A program made the translations under genes and the position numbers. This document shows, piece by piece, positions 26,620-35,360 of a DNA stretch of 64,000 nucleotides. Position 1 is the first letter of the stretch, and each line of letters opens with the position of its first letter. The notes beneath the pieces are model-generated. The model ran no database searches and was not told the DNA's origin. It worked only from the letters and a program-made list of their open reading frames with translations. The DNA comes from Christiangramia forsetii KT0803 (GTDB lineage Bacteria; Bacteroidota; Bacteroidia; Flavobacteriales; Flavobacteriaceae): the NCBI RefSeq assembly GCF_000060345.1, contig NC_008571.1, positions 310,001 through 374,000 on the forward strand. The letters are read 5' to 3'.

Positions 26620-28326
26620 TTATCCAATGATCATTCCGGCAATAGTTGCTGAAAGTAAAGAGGCTAAAGTACCACCAATCAAAGCTTTCATTCCAAACTC
26701 AGAGAGCGTTTTTCTCTGGCCGGGAGCCAAAGATCCAATTCCTCCAATTTGAATACCTATGGAAGCGAAATTTGCAAAACCACATAGCATGTAAGTAGCC
26801 ATAATTACGGATTTTTCATAATTAAGACTTAGAGCGTTTGCCGGATTTTTAAGGTCGGCTAATTGAACATATCCAACAAACTCACTTGCGGCAAGTTTGA
26901 TCCCCAATAATTGCCCCATAAGCATCATATCTTCTTTTGCAACTCCAATTAACCACATTAAAGGCGCGAAAATAATTCCGAGGATAGATTCAAGAGAGAA
27001 TTTTGAATAAGGGGTGTACTGTGCCATTACGCTATTTAAGGTAGTTAGTCCTCCAATATATCCAAGGACATAATTGATCATAGCAATAAAAGCGATAAAA
27101 ACCAATAGCATCGCAGCCACGTTGGCGGCTAGTTTTAAACCTTCAGTAGTCCCATTTGCGATAGCATCCAGGATATTGGAGCCTATCTTTTCTGAAGAAA
27201 CTTCCACATCCTGATTTACAGCTTCCTGTTGAGGATATAATATTTTTGAAATTACAATTGCTCCCGGAGCAGCCATCACCGATGCGGCTAAAAGGTGTTT
27301 GGCGAATTGTAACCTAAGTTCAGGGTCATCACCGCCTAAAAAACCGATATATGCAGCAAGTACACCTCCGGCAACGGTAGCCATACCACCAACCATTACC
27401 AGAAGAATTTCAGATCTGGTCATTCGTTCCAGATAAGCTTTGATCATTAACGGAGCCTCAGTTTGTCCAAGAAAAATGTTCCCTGCGACACTCAGGCTTT
27501 CAGGTCCAGAAATACCTAATAATTTTGTTAGCACCCATGCCATCCCTTTTACTACGATCTGGATCACTCCTAAATAGAAAAGCACAGAGGTTAACGCTGA
27601 AAAGAAGATAATAGTAGGTAAAACCTGGAATAAAAATATAAAACCAAAACTATCAACATCCATCATTCCGCCAAGCAGAAATTCACTACCCGCAGCGGTA
27701 AAATCAAGAATAAGCACAAAAATATTACCTACAAATTCGAAAATATTCTGGATAAAAGTAATCTTTAAAACACCAATCGCAAGTATTAACTGAGCTGCCA
27801 GGCCTAAGCCTGCAGTCTTCCAGTTTATGGCCCTTCGGTTACTGCTAAAAATAAAAGCTATAAAGATTAAAGATATCATTCCAATGATACCACGAGTTAA
27901 GCTGGATGTGCTAATCCCTGCACTTGGAATCATTTCTTTGGCGGTATTTGCCGGAATTACCTCAGAAGCTTCCTGATTTCTGACTTCCAGATTATAAGCA
28001 AAACCTTTCGAGGAAATCACCATTTTAGAATCTGTGAGTTCCGAAACACGCAGATTTTGGATGGTATCTTTAGGGGTGTTATAAAATAATACGAGCAGTT
28101 TATTTTGGTAGAGATAATCTCCGGCGGCAAGTGTGTCTCCATCTTTTTCGTTTAGAAAATTGAAACGGCCTTCCTTAAAATTAATTTCTTTCGCGCCCCC
28201 AAATATTTGCTGTTGACCCAGACTATCTGCAGAATTATTAAGTTGCCAGTTTTTTGAAATCGTTTGAGAAGAAGCTGATGTAATTGAAAATACAATCAGG
28301 AATAGACAACACCAGATTTTGTTCAT
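26620..28326 (-). CDS. NupC/CNT-family nucleoside transporter with periplasmic N-terminal domain
   Basis: 568 residues, longer than the usual roughly 400. A signal peptide (MNKIWCCLFLIVFSITSASSQ) and about 115 residues of beta-rich, lipocalin-like sequence (ISKNWQLNNSADSLG, GRFNFLNEKDGDTL) precede the CNT core. The core shows VLTKLLGISGPESLSVAGN in part, FLGQTEAPLMIKAY, and the last helices CGFANFASIGIQIGGIG. It imports nucleosides by cation symport. Seven bases separate it from the bifunctional nuclease gene upstream, so the two form an operon. Confidence 0.9.
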   Translation of the reverse strand: MNKIWCCLFLIVFSITSASSQTISKNWQLNNSADSLGQQQIFGGAKEINFKEGRFNFLNEKDGDTLAAGDYLYQNKLLVLFYNTPKDTIQNLRVSELTDSKMVISSKGFAYNLEVRNQEASEVIPANTAKEMIPSAGISTSSLTRGIIGMISLIFIAFIFSSNRRAINWKTAGLGLAAQLILAIGVLKITFIQNIFEFVGNIFVLILDFTAAGSEFLLGGMMDVDSFGFIFLFQVLPTIIFFSALTSVLFYLGVIQIVVKGMAWVLTKLLGISGPESLSVAGNIFLGQTEAPLMIKAYLERMTRSEILLVMVGGMATVAGGVLAAYIGFLGGDDPELRLQFAKHLLAASVMAAPGAIVISKILYPQQEAVNQDVEVSSEKIGSNILDAIANGTTEGLKLAANVAAMLLVFIAFIAMINYVLGYIGGLTTLNSVMAQYTPYSKFSLESILGIIFAPLMWLIGVAKEDMMLMGQLLGIKLAASEFVGYVQLADLKNPANALSLNYEKSVIMATYMLCGFANFASIGIQIGGIGSLAPGQRKTLSEFGMKALIGGTLASLLSATIAGMIIG

Positions 28327-28332
28327 TTCGGG

Positions 28333-28959
28333 TTATTTTCTTTTGGAAATTTCGTCCCGGATTCGGGCCGCTTTTTCATAATTTTCCTGACTTACAGCTT
28401 GAGAAAGTAATTCTTTTAATTCTTCCAGAGACATTTTTTTATAATCTGAAGTATCATCAGACTTTAACTCTATTTCCTCTTTAAGAAGTTCTTCTTCAAT
28501 AATTTCTTCTTCTACTTTTTCCTCTTGTTCTCGCTGCTTTTCTTCGGCTTTTAAGTATATACCGGCTTTATCAAGAATATTCTTATAAGTGAATATTGGG
28601 GCATCAAATCTAAGAGCTAATGCAATAGCATCGCTGGTTCTGGCATCGATAATCTCTTCGATCCCATCTCTCTCGCAGATAAGGCTTGAATAAAAAACTC
28701 CGTCAACCAATTTATGGATAATAACCTGCTTGACCACGATCTCAAACCTATCAGAAAAGTTTTTGAAAAGATCATGTGTAAGAGGTCTTGGAGGTTTTAT
28801 TTCTTTTTCCAGAGCAATTGCAATTGATTGTGCCTCAAATGCTCCTATCACAATTGGTAACTTTCGTTCGCCCCCAACTTCGTTGAGAATCAATGCGTAA
28901 GCTCCGTTTTGTGTTTGACTATAAGATATTCCCTTAATATTCAATCGCACTAAACTCAT
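28333..28959 (-). CDS. Bifunctional nuclease-family (DUF151) protein with C-terminal UVR motif
   Basis: 208 residues. Residues 1-135 are a BFN/DUF151 domain (LPIVIGAFEAQSIAIALE, ARTSDAIALALRF). A Glu-rich linker follows, and a UvrB/UvrC motif closes the protein (LSQAVSQENYEKAARIRDEI). Plant and bacterial members are reported to have DNase/RNase activity; the UVR motif suggests protein docking. It precedes and is cotranscribed with the nucleoside transporter. Confidence 0.9.
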   Translation of the reverse strand: MSLVRLNIKGISYSQTQNGAYALILNEVGGERKLPIVIGAFEAQSIAIALEKEIKPPRPLTHDLFKNFSDRFEIVVKQVIIHKLVDGVFYSSLICERDGIEEIIDARTSDAIALALRFDAPIFTYKNILDKAGIYLKAEEKQREQEEKVEEEIIEEELLKEEIELKSDDTSDYKKMSLEELKELLSQAVSQENYEKAARIRDEISKRK

Positions 28960-28973
28960 ACTTCAGTAAAATT

Positions 28974-29022
28974 AAAAAGGCTGTCTAAAATAAGGACATT
29001 TACCATATTTAGACAGCCCCTT
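28974..29022 (-). terminator. Terminator after etfA
   Basis: GGCTGTCTAAA pairs with TTTAGACAGCC, followed on the minus strand by TTTTT. The arms share the GGCTGTCTAAA ends of the large repeat at 4602-4756. Confidence 0.8.
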
Positions 29023-29044
29023 TATGGCTCGCAATTTATGAAAA

Positions 29045-30013
29045 TTATGCGTTTTTCTCTTTAAATTCCTTCAATTTTTCATTTAACTTCGGTACTACTT
29101 CGAAGGCATCACCAACAATTCCATAATCTGCAGCTTTGAAGAAAGGTGCTTCTGGATCATTGTTGATCACCACTTTAGTTTTTGCAGCATTAATTCCCGC
29201 AAGATGCTGTATAGCTCCTGAAATACCAATAGCAATATACAGGTTGGAAGCAACAGGTTTTCCTGTTTGTCCCACGTGTTCGCTATGTGGTCTCCATCCC
29301 ATATCACTCACTGGCTTGGAACATGCAGTAGCAGCTCCAAGAATTTCTGCCATTTCTTCTACCATTCCCCAATTTTCAGGGCCTTTAAGGCCACGACCAC
29401 CAGATACGACAACTTCCGCATCTGCAATCGTTACTTTATCTGTAGCTTTATCTACAGATTCTACATTTACTGAAAAGTCTTCTTCAGAAAGATTAGGACT
29501 GAAATCTTCTGTTGCCGCATCACCCTGAGCTTCTTTAAGTCCGTAAGCATTTTTAGACAATCCAATCACTTTTACATCGGTAGTGATTTTAGTAAAACTG
29601 AAAGCTTTGTTTGTGAAAGCAGTCCTTTTTACTGTAAATGGATCTGTGCTTTCCGGAAGGCCAACTACATTAGATGCGTAGCCTGCTTCAAGTTGTACGG
29701 CCAATAAAGGTGCAAGATATTTACTGTTTGCGCTTTGACTTAGAACAACTACTTTACTTCCTTCTTTTTCAGCAGCCTGTTTAACGGCATCTGAGTAGGC
29801 TTCAGCGTTGAAATTCTTTAATTTATCACTATTTATATTAAGGACTTTATCAACTCCGTAATTTCCTAATTCTGAAACATCTTCTGCATTAAAAACAACT
29901 GCAGTTACAGATGTTCCCATTTTTTCAGCAACCCCTTTGGCATAAGAAGCAACTTCGTAGGAAGCTTTCTTGAATTTTCCTTGTTCTGATTCTATATATA
30001 CTAAAACTGACAT
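29045..30013 (-). CDS. etfA: Electron transfer flavoprotein alpha subunit
   Basis: 322 residues. Binds FAD and passes electrons from acyl-CoA dehydrogenases towards the respiratory chain. The FAD domain shows VVSGGRGLKGPENW, then PVSDMGWRPHSEHVGQTGK and YIAIGISGAIQHLAGI. Second gene of etfBA (50-base gap). Likely acceptor for the acyl-CoA dehydrogenase at 53446. Confidence 0.95.
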   Translation of the reverse strand: MSVLVYIESEQGKFKKASYEVASYAKGVAEKMGTSVTAVVFNAEDVSELGNYGVDKVLNINSDKLKNFNAEAYSDAVKQAAEKEGSKVVVLSQSANSKYLAPLLAVQLEAGYASNVVGLPESTDPFTVKRTAFTNKAFSFTKITTDVKVIGLSKNAYGLKEAQGDAATEDFSPNLSEEDFSVNVESVDKATDKVTIADAEVVVSGGRGLKGPENWGMVEEMAEILGAATACSKPVSDMGWRPHSEHVGQTGKPVASNLYIAIGISGAIQHLAGINAAKTKVVINNDPEAPFFKAADYGIVGDAFEVVPKLNEKLKEFKEKNA

Positions 30014-30063
30014 TTTCTTCTGATTTTAAATTTTGAAATTCTTTTTGATCCGTTGGAATTTAA

Positions 30064-30810
30064 TTAGATCGCCTTCGCTTCATTATGAAGAAGGTCAATC
30101 AATTCATCAAGATTTTCAGGATCAATCAGTTTAACATCCCCTTTAGGAGCTGGCTTTTCAAATTTTACAGCCTCGGTCTTTAGAGAAGTATCAGCAGGTT
30201 CAACCACATTCAATGGTTTTTTACGTGCTTGCATAATTCCTCTCATGTTAGGGATACGAAGATCACTCTCTTCAACCAAGCCTTTTTGACCGCCAATTAC
30301 TAGTGGAAGGGAAGCCGTAAGAGTCTCCTTACCGCCATCGATCTCACGGATCGCTTTGGCTTTTTCACCATCAATTTCCAGGCTTATGCAGTTATTTACG
30401 AAATTCGCTTTAATTAGTTGCGCTAACATTCCAGGTACCATTCCTCCATTATAATCAATAGATTCCCTTCCTGCAATTACAAGATCGTATCCACCGTCTG
30501 TTACCACTTTGGCAAGTTCTTTAGCAACCTGGTAGCCATCGTTTGCCGGAGTGTTTACTCTAATTGCGCTGTCTGCACCAATAGCAAGAGCTTTTCTAAG
30601 AGTAGGTTCTGTTTCGGCACCACCAACATTTATCACATCTACGCTCGCGCCTTGTTTTTCTTTAAACCACATCGCTCTAGTAAGACCAAATTCATCATTA
30701 GGGTTAATTACGAATTGAACACCATTTGTGTCAAATTTAGTGTCTCCTTCAGTGAAATTGATTTTCGATGTAGTGTCAGGCACGTGACTAATACATACTA
30801 AGATTTTCAT
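30064..30810 (-). CDS. etfB: Electron transfer flavoprotein beta subunit
   Basis: 248 residues. AMP-binding partner of EtfA: MKILVCISHVPDTTSKI, VINPNDEFGLTRA, and the signature VIAGRESIDYNGGMVPGMLA. First gene of the etfBA operon. An imperfect -7 (TACCTTCG, minus strand, 30849-30856) lies upstream. Confidence 0.95.
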   Translation of the reverse strand: MKILVCISHVPDTTSKINFTEGDTKFDTNGVQFVINPNDEFGLTRAMWFKEKQGASVDVINVGGAETEPTLRKALAIGADSAIRVNTPANDGYQVAKELAKVVTDGGYDLVIAGRESIDYNGGMVPGMLAQLIKANFVNNCISLEIDGEKAKAIREIDGGKETLTASLPLVIGGQKGLVEESDLRIPNMRGIMQARKKPLNVVEPADTSLKTEAVKFEKPAPKGDVKLIDPENLDELIDLLHNEAKAI

Positions 30811-31118
30811 ATATAAGGTTCTTTTTTTTAATAAAACGTTTTCGTTGACGAAGGTAAGTATTTTAAATCAAAAAAAGCTATGCATGCATAATAAAATTAG
30901 CTTAAAGTAAAGAGTTAATTTTAAGTGATTTTTAGTATTTGATCGGTTTATCTGGGAATTATTCATTCTAAACTATAAAATATTAAGATTTACCTGTAAA
31001 GTTGCTGTAAGCCTTTTATGAATGCTGAAGTTGGAAAAATTTTAATCGCCAATTATGGTATTTACCTTATTGAATTACTATTTTTGCTGTGCAGGAATAA
31101 AAAATAAGATATTATATA
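30811..31118. other. Divergent promoter region between etfB and pdhB
   Basis: 308 AT-rich bases without an ORF. TATTTTTG at 31079-31086 is an exact -7 element for the E1-beta gene on the plus strand, and TACCTTCG at 30849-30856 is a near match for etfBA on the minus strand. No convincing -33 or operator was seen. Confidence 0.5.
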
Positions 31119-32096
31119 ATGAGGACAATTCAATTTAGGGAAGCCGTTCAAGAAGCGATGAGCGAGGAAATGCGTCTGGACGACAGCATCTATTTAATGG
31201 GAGAAGAAGTTGCTGAATATAATGGAGCTTATAAGGCTTCAAAAGGAATGTTAGATGAATTTGGTCCTGAAAGAGTTATAGATACTCCTATTTCAGAACT
31301 TGGGTTTTCCGGAATTGGGGTTGGTTCTGCAATGAATGGAAACAGACCTATTATTGAATTCATGACCTTCAATTTCTCTCTTGTTGGAATTGATCAGATT
31401 ATAAATAACGCTGCTAAAATGAGACAAATGAGCGGCGGGCAATTTAATATTCCAATTGTATTTCGCGGGCCTACAGGTTCAGCCGGTCAGTTAGGTGCAA
31501 CGCACTCTCAGGCTTTTGAAAGCTGGTTCGCAAATACTCCGGGACTTAAAGTAATTGTTCCTTCAAATCCTTATGACGCTAAAGGACTTCTGAAAGCGGC
31601 CATTCGTGATGACGATCCGGTTATTTTTATGGAGAGTGAACAGATGTATGGAGATAAAGGTGAAGTGCCGGAAGATGAATATATAATTGAAATTGGGAAA
31701 GCCGATATTAAAAGAGAAGGAAGTGATGTAACCATCGTATCTTTCGGAAAGATCATCAAGGAAGCTTATAAAGCGGCAGAACAACTTGCGGAAGAAGATA
31801 TCTCGTGCGAGATCATAGATCTTAGAACTGTTCGTCCTTTAGATCACGATGCTATCCTGGAGTCTGTTAAAAAAACAAACAGATTGGTAATTCTTGAGGA
31901 ATCATGGCCTTTTGGTAATATTTCTACAGAAATTACGTATCAGGTTCAGTCTAAGGCATTCGATTACCTTGATGCACCTATCGTAAAAATAAATACCGCA
32001 GATACACCTGCACCATATTCACCGGTTCTTCTTAAGGAATGGCTACCAAATAGTGAAGATGTTGTTAAAGCTGTGAAAAAGGTGATGTATAAGTAA
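31119..32096 (+). CDS. pdhB: Pyruvate dehydrogenase E1 component, beta subunit
   Basis: 325 residues, standard for E1 beta. With the alpha subunit and ThDP it decarboxylates pyruvate and acetylates E2 lipoate. MRTIQFREAVQEAMSEEM, the ThDP-binding Glu in VIDTPISELGFSGIGVG, and MRQMSGGQFNIPIVFRGP are family signatures. The branched-chain form is possible but less likely. The alpha subunit and E2 are not adjacent. Confidence 0.93.
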   Translation: MRTIQFREAVQEAMSEEMRLDDSIYLMGEEVAEYNGAYKASKGMLDEFGPERVIDTPISELGFSGIGVGSAMNGNRPIIEFMTFNFSLVGIDQIINNAAKMRQMSGGQFNIPIVFRGPTGSAGQLGATHSQAFESWFANTPGLKVIVPSNPYDAKGLLKAAIRDDDPVIFMESEQMYGDKGEVPEDEYIIEIGKADIKREGSDVTIVSFGKIIKEAYKAAEQLAEEDISCEIIDLRTVRPLDHDAILESVKKTNRLVILEESWPFGNISTEITYQVQSKAFDYLDAPIVKINTADTPAPYSPVLLKEWLPNSEDVVKAVKKVMYK

Positions 32097-32117
32097 ACCT
32101 AATCAACTTATCTTTGA

Positions 32118-32148
32118 AACTTCATCTTTCTGATGAAGTTTTTTTTTA
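32118..32148 (+). terminator. Terminator of pdhB, overlapping the next promoter
   Basis: AACTTCATC-TTTCT-GATGAAGTT followed by about nine T. The exact -7 motif TATCTTTG (32109-32116) sits immediately upstream, so this hairpin would also lie at the extreme 5' end of the DUF5686 transcript if that promoter is used. Confidence 0.85.
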
Positions 32149-32155
32149 TCCAAAA

Positions 32156-34648
32156 ATGAGCAAACAATCCTATTTACTTTTAATAATTTTTTTCAGTTTC
32201 AGTATTAATTACGCACAAACTAAGGTTGGCGGAATACTAAATGATGATACCGGGCAAACTGTTCCTTTCGCAAATGTTGTGTTTGCCAATTCTTCAGAAG
32301 GGGCTACCACGAATGAATCTGGTGAGTTTTACCTGCAATCTGATGGCAATTATGATACATTGGTAATTTCATTCGTAGGTTATAAAACAAAAAAAATTCC
32401 TTTAAAAGCTTCCGTAAATCTAAATATGGAAATAACCTTGGAGCAGGAGGCATCCAGTCTTGATGAGGTGGTTATCTATAGAGGGAAGACTTCTAAAAAG
32501 AACAATCCCGCCATTGATATTTTAAAAAAGGTGTGGGCAAATCGCCGTTCAAATGGTGTAAATGCCTTTAAACAGTATTCTTATAAAGAATATGAAAAGC
32601 TTGAATTCGATATTAATACTGTTGATAGCACTCTTATTGAAAGTCGGATTTTTAACGGGATGGAATTTATTTTTGATTATACAGATACCAATAGGGTGAC
32701 CGGTAAAACTTATCTGCCGATGTTTATCAATGAATCGGTAAATCAGGTTTACGGGGATAATGATCTAAATGAAGAAAAAGAAGTCTTACTGGGAAATAAG
32801 AATTCTGGCTTTAATCAGAATAGAAACCTGATTGATTTTGTAAAGGATATCTATGATGACTATGATATCTATAAGAATTATATCAAATTTTTCGATAAGA
32901 GTTTTGTGAGTCCTGTTTCAACTACCGGAATAGATACCTATAATTATGTGCTTTCTGATAGTGCTTATATAGATAATAAATGGTGTTATAATATTGTTTA
33001 TTACCCCAGGCGTGAAAACGAACTCACTTTTAAAGGAGATTTCTGGGTAAACGATACTACCTGGGCCGTAAAAAATATAAATCTTGAAACCACGAAAGAC
33101 GTAAATATCAACTGGATCAAACAGGTTTATATTGAACAGGATTTTGAAGTTTTAAGTGATTCTGTATTCCTTATTACGAAAGACTTTTTTATGGCCGATT
33201 TTGGCATCAATAAAAAGAAAACTTCCCAGGGAATTTACGCAAAAAGAACTTTGCTCTATGATGAATATAAGTTCAATAATGAGAAGCCAGCTTCCTTTTA
33301 TTCACAACCAGTTTATAATCCACAATCCCAGGCCTATAATAGAAGTGATGAGTTCTGGTCTGAAAATCGCCTGGAAGAGTTAAATAAAGACGAGAAAGGT
33401 ATTTATGTAATGCTGGATAGCCTTACCAAGACAAAGGCATTCAATAGGCTATATGATATTGCCACGATAGCCCAGTCTGGGTACGTGGAATTTGATGGCT
33501 GGGATTATGGTCCGGTGTATTCAACCTTTGGATTTAATGATGTTGAAGGCGTACGAACCAGGTTTGGAGGACGTACCTATTTTGGTCAGAATGATCCTTG
33601 GCGAATAGAAGCCTATGGAGCCTATGGCTTTAAAGACAATAAATTTAAATATGGAATTTCAGGTAAAGTTCTTTTAGATCCCAAATCCAGATTGATCTTA
33701 ACAGGAGGGAACCGGAGGGACGTGGAACAATTAGGAACCAGTCTTACAAATTCTACCGATGTACTGGGTAGAAGTCTGGCTTCTTCATCTCTGTTGAATG
33801 TGGGGGATAATGATAAATTAAGTTCCATCAACCTGAGTGTTTTCGCTATAGAACTGGAGCCGCTAAAGAATTTTAAGGTAAGGGTAGGAGCTAATTATAG
33901 AGTGTTGAAGCCGGCATCTCCAGAATTCAGCCTTGATTATTATGTAGATGAAGAACGAACAATTATTGATTCTGAAATAAATCAAACTGAAATTTCCACG
34001 GTTTTCACATGGACACCGGGAAGAAAAGTTTCAGGATACGGAGTAGAGAGAAGTGTAGTAAATGATGAAGATTTTCCAACCCTGTTCCTAAATTACAGTC
34101 TTGGAATAAAAGATGTTTTTAAAAGTGATTTTGAATATAAAAAACTACAATTTTTCTACAATCAGCCATTGCTAATCGGTGGTATTGGGCGTTCTAATGT
34201 GAGTCTGGAAGCAGGGAAAACATTTGGAGCGGTTCCTTTGGGACTGTTAAGTGTAGTACCTGGGAATCAAACCTATTTTGCGTTGTATAATACATTTCCA
34301 ACCCTGGATTTCTACGAATTTGTTACCGATAGTTATTCAGCTATTCATGTTGAGCATAATTTTAACGGAAGATTATTTTCTAGAATTCCCCTTTTAAGAG
34401 AGTTAAATTTAAGAGAGTTAATAGGGTTTAGAGCGGTGTATGGTGATATTTCAGATGAAAGTAGAATGATAGATGCTTCCGGGCTTTCGCTGGTTGCCCC
34501 AAACTCTAAACCATTCTATGAGTATAGTGTGGGTATAGGAAACATTCTAAAAGTAATGCGCTTTGATGTGCATTTTAGAGGGAATTATTTTGATAATCCA
34601 GATGCCAGATCGATGGCTTTTACAATTGATTTCGGATTTCACTTTTAG
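32156..34648 (+). CDS. DUF5686 and carboxypeptidase-regulatory-like domain outer-membrane protein
   Basis: 830 residues from the ATG at 32156, which opens a signal peptide (MSKQSYLLLIIFFSFSINYAQ). The Met at 32114 lies in the upstream hairpin and was rejected. Residues 22-110 form a CarboxypepD_reg-like beta domain (GGILNDDTGQTVPFANVVFA). The rest is the DUF5686 region with many amphipathic strands ending in an aromatic residue (FTIDFGFHF), as in outer-membrane barrels. It resembles TonB-dependent receptors without the plug. Role unknown. The pyrophosphatase gene follows after 68 bases with its own promoter. Confidence 0.9.
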   Translation: MSKQSYLLLIIFFSFSINYAQTKVGGILNDDTGQTVPFANVVFANSSEGATTNESGEFYLQSDGNYDTLVISFVGYKTKKIPLKASVNLNMEITLEQEASSLDEVVIYRGKTSKKNNPAIDILKKVWANRRSNGVNAFKQYSYKEYEKLEFDINTVDSTLIESRIFNGMEFIFDYTDTNRVTGKTYLPMFINESVNQVYGDNDLNEEKEVLLGNKNSGFNQNRNLIDFVKDIYDDYDIYKNYIKFFDKSFVSPVSTTGIDTYNYVLSDSAYIDNKWCYNIVYYPRRENELTFKGDFWVNDTTWAVKNINLETTKDVNINWIKQVYIEQDFEVLSDSVFLITKDFFMADFGINKKKTSQGIYAKRTLLYDEYKFNNEKPASFYSQPVYNPQSQAYNRSDEFWSENRLEELNKDEKGIYVMLDSLTKTKAFNRLYDIATIAQSGYVEFDGWDYGPVYSTFGFNDVEGVRTRFGGRTYFGQNDPWRIEAYGAYGFKDNKFKYGISGKVLLDPKSRLILTGGNRRDVEQLGTSLTNSTDVLGRSLASSSLLNVGDNDKLSSINLSVFAIELEPLKNFKVRVGANYRVLKPASPEFSLDYYVDEERTIIDSEINQTEISTVFTWTPGRKVSGYGVERSVVNDEDFPTLFLNYSLGIKDVFKSDFEYKKLQFFYNQPLLIGGIGRSNVSLEAGKTFGAVPLGLLSVVPGNQTYFALYNTFPTLDFYEFVTDSYSAIHVEHNFNGRLFSRIPLLRELNLRELIGFRAVYGDISDESRMIDASGLSLVAPNSKPFYEYSVGIGNILKVMRFDVHFRGNYFDNPDARSMAFTIDFGFHF

Positions 34649-34674
34649 TTAATGATTTAAAGATCAGAATTAAC

Positions 34675-34682
34675 TATATTTG
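34675..34682 (+). promoter_or_regulatory. -7 element (TATATTTG) of ppa
   Basis: Exact TAnnTTTG, 34 bases before the ATG at 34717. Confidence 0.55.
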
Positions 34683-34716
34683 CAGCCCTTAATTTTAATG
34701 AAGAAAATAAATAAAA

Positions 34717-35229
34717 ATGTCTGATACTTTTGACGTATTAATCGAGATCCCTAAGGGAAGTAGAAACAAATACGAATATGATTTTGAACTGAAAAAAGTT
34801 CGTTATGACAGGATGATCTTCTCTTCGATGATGTATCCTGCAGATTATGGGTTTATTCCCAATACTTTGGCACTGGATGAAGATCCGCTTGACGTGCTTG
34901 TATTGGTTTCTGAACCTACCTTTCCAGGGATTGTTATGGAAGTAAAGCCAATTGGTGTTTTCCATATGGCTGATGAAAAAGGTCCTGATGAGAAAATCAT
35001 TTGTGTACCGGTTTCAGATCCTATCTGGAACAGGCTAAATGATCTTAAAGAACTTAACGGGCATATGATCAAGGAGATTGAACACTTCTTTAAAGTTTAT
35101 AAAGATCTTGAGAAGAAGAAGGTGGATACCGGTGATTTTGGAGATGCTAATGAAGCACGCGAGATCATAAGACAATGTGTGGAGCGTTTTGAAAATTATG
35201 AAGGCGATAAATCACGCTTCGGGATATAA
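34717..35229 (+). CDS. ppa: Soluble inorganic pyrophosphatase, family I
   Basis: 170 residues, typical of bacterial family I enzymes. Hydrolyses pyrophosphate in the cytoplasm. Key parts are IPKGSRNKYEYD, the YPADYGFIP segment and the metal-binding signature DEDPLDVLV at 54-62. It lies directly upstream of a membrane pyrophosphatase gene in the same direction but has its own terminator. Confidence 0.96.
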   Translation: MSDTFDVLIEIPKGSRNKYEYDFELKKVRYDRMIFSSMMYPADYGFIPNTLALDEDPLDVLVLVSEPTFPGIVMEVKPIGVFHMADEKGPDEKIICVPVSDPIWNRLNDLKELNGHMIKEIEHFFKVYKDLEKKKVDTGDFGDANEAREIIRQCVERFENYEGDKSRFGI

Positions 35230-35263
35230 TCATAAATATTTACCGTAAATATTGATAATATGA

Positions 35264-35295
35264 AAGCAATAACCTTAAAAAGTTATTGCTTTTTT
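35264..35295 (+). terminator. Terminator of ppa
   Basis: AGCAATAAC pairs with GTTATTGCT, followed by TTTTT. Confidence 0.85.
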
Positions 35296-35360
35296 AATTG
35301 TTGCTGAATTTACTACATTAGCGGGCATTAATAAATAATTAACAAATTAACCTAGCTAAT

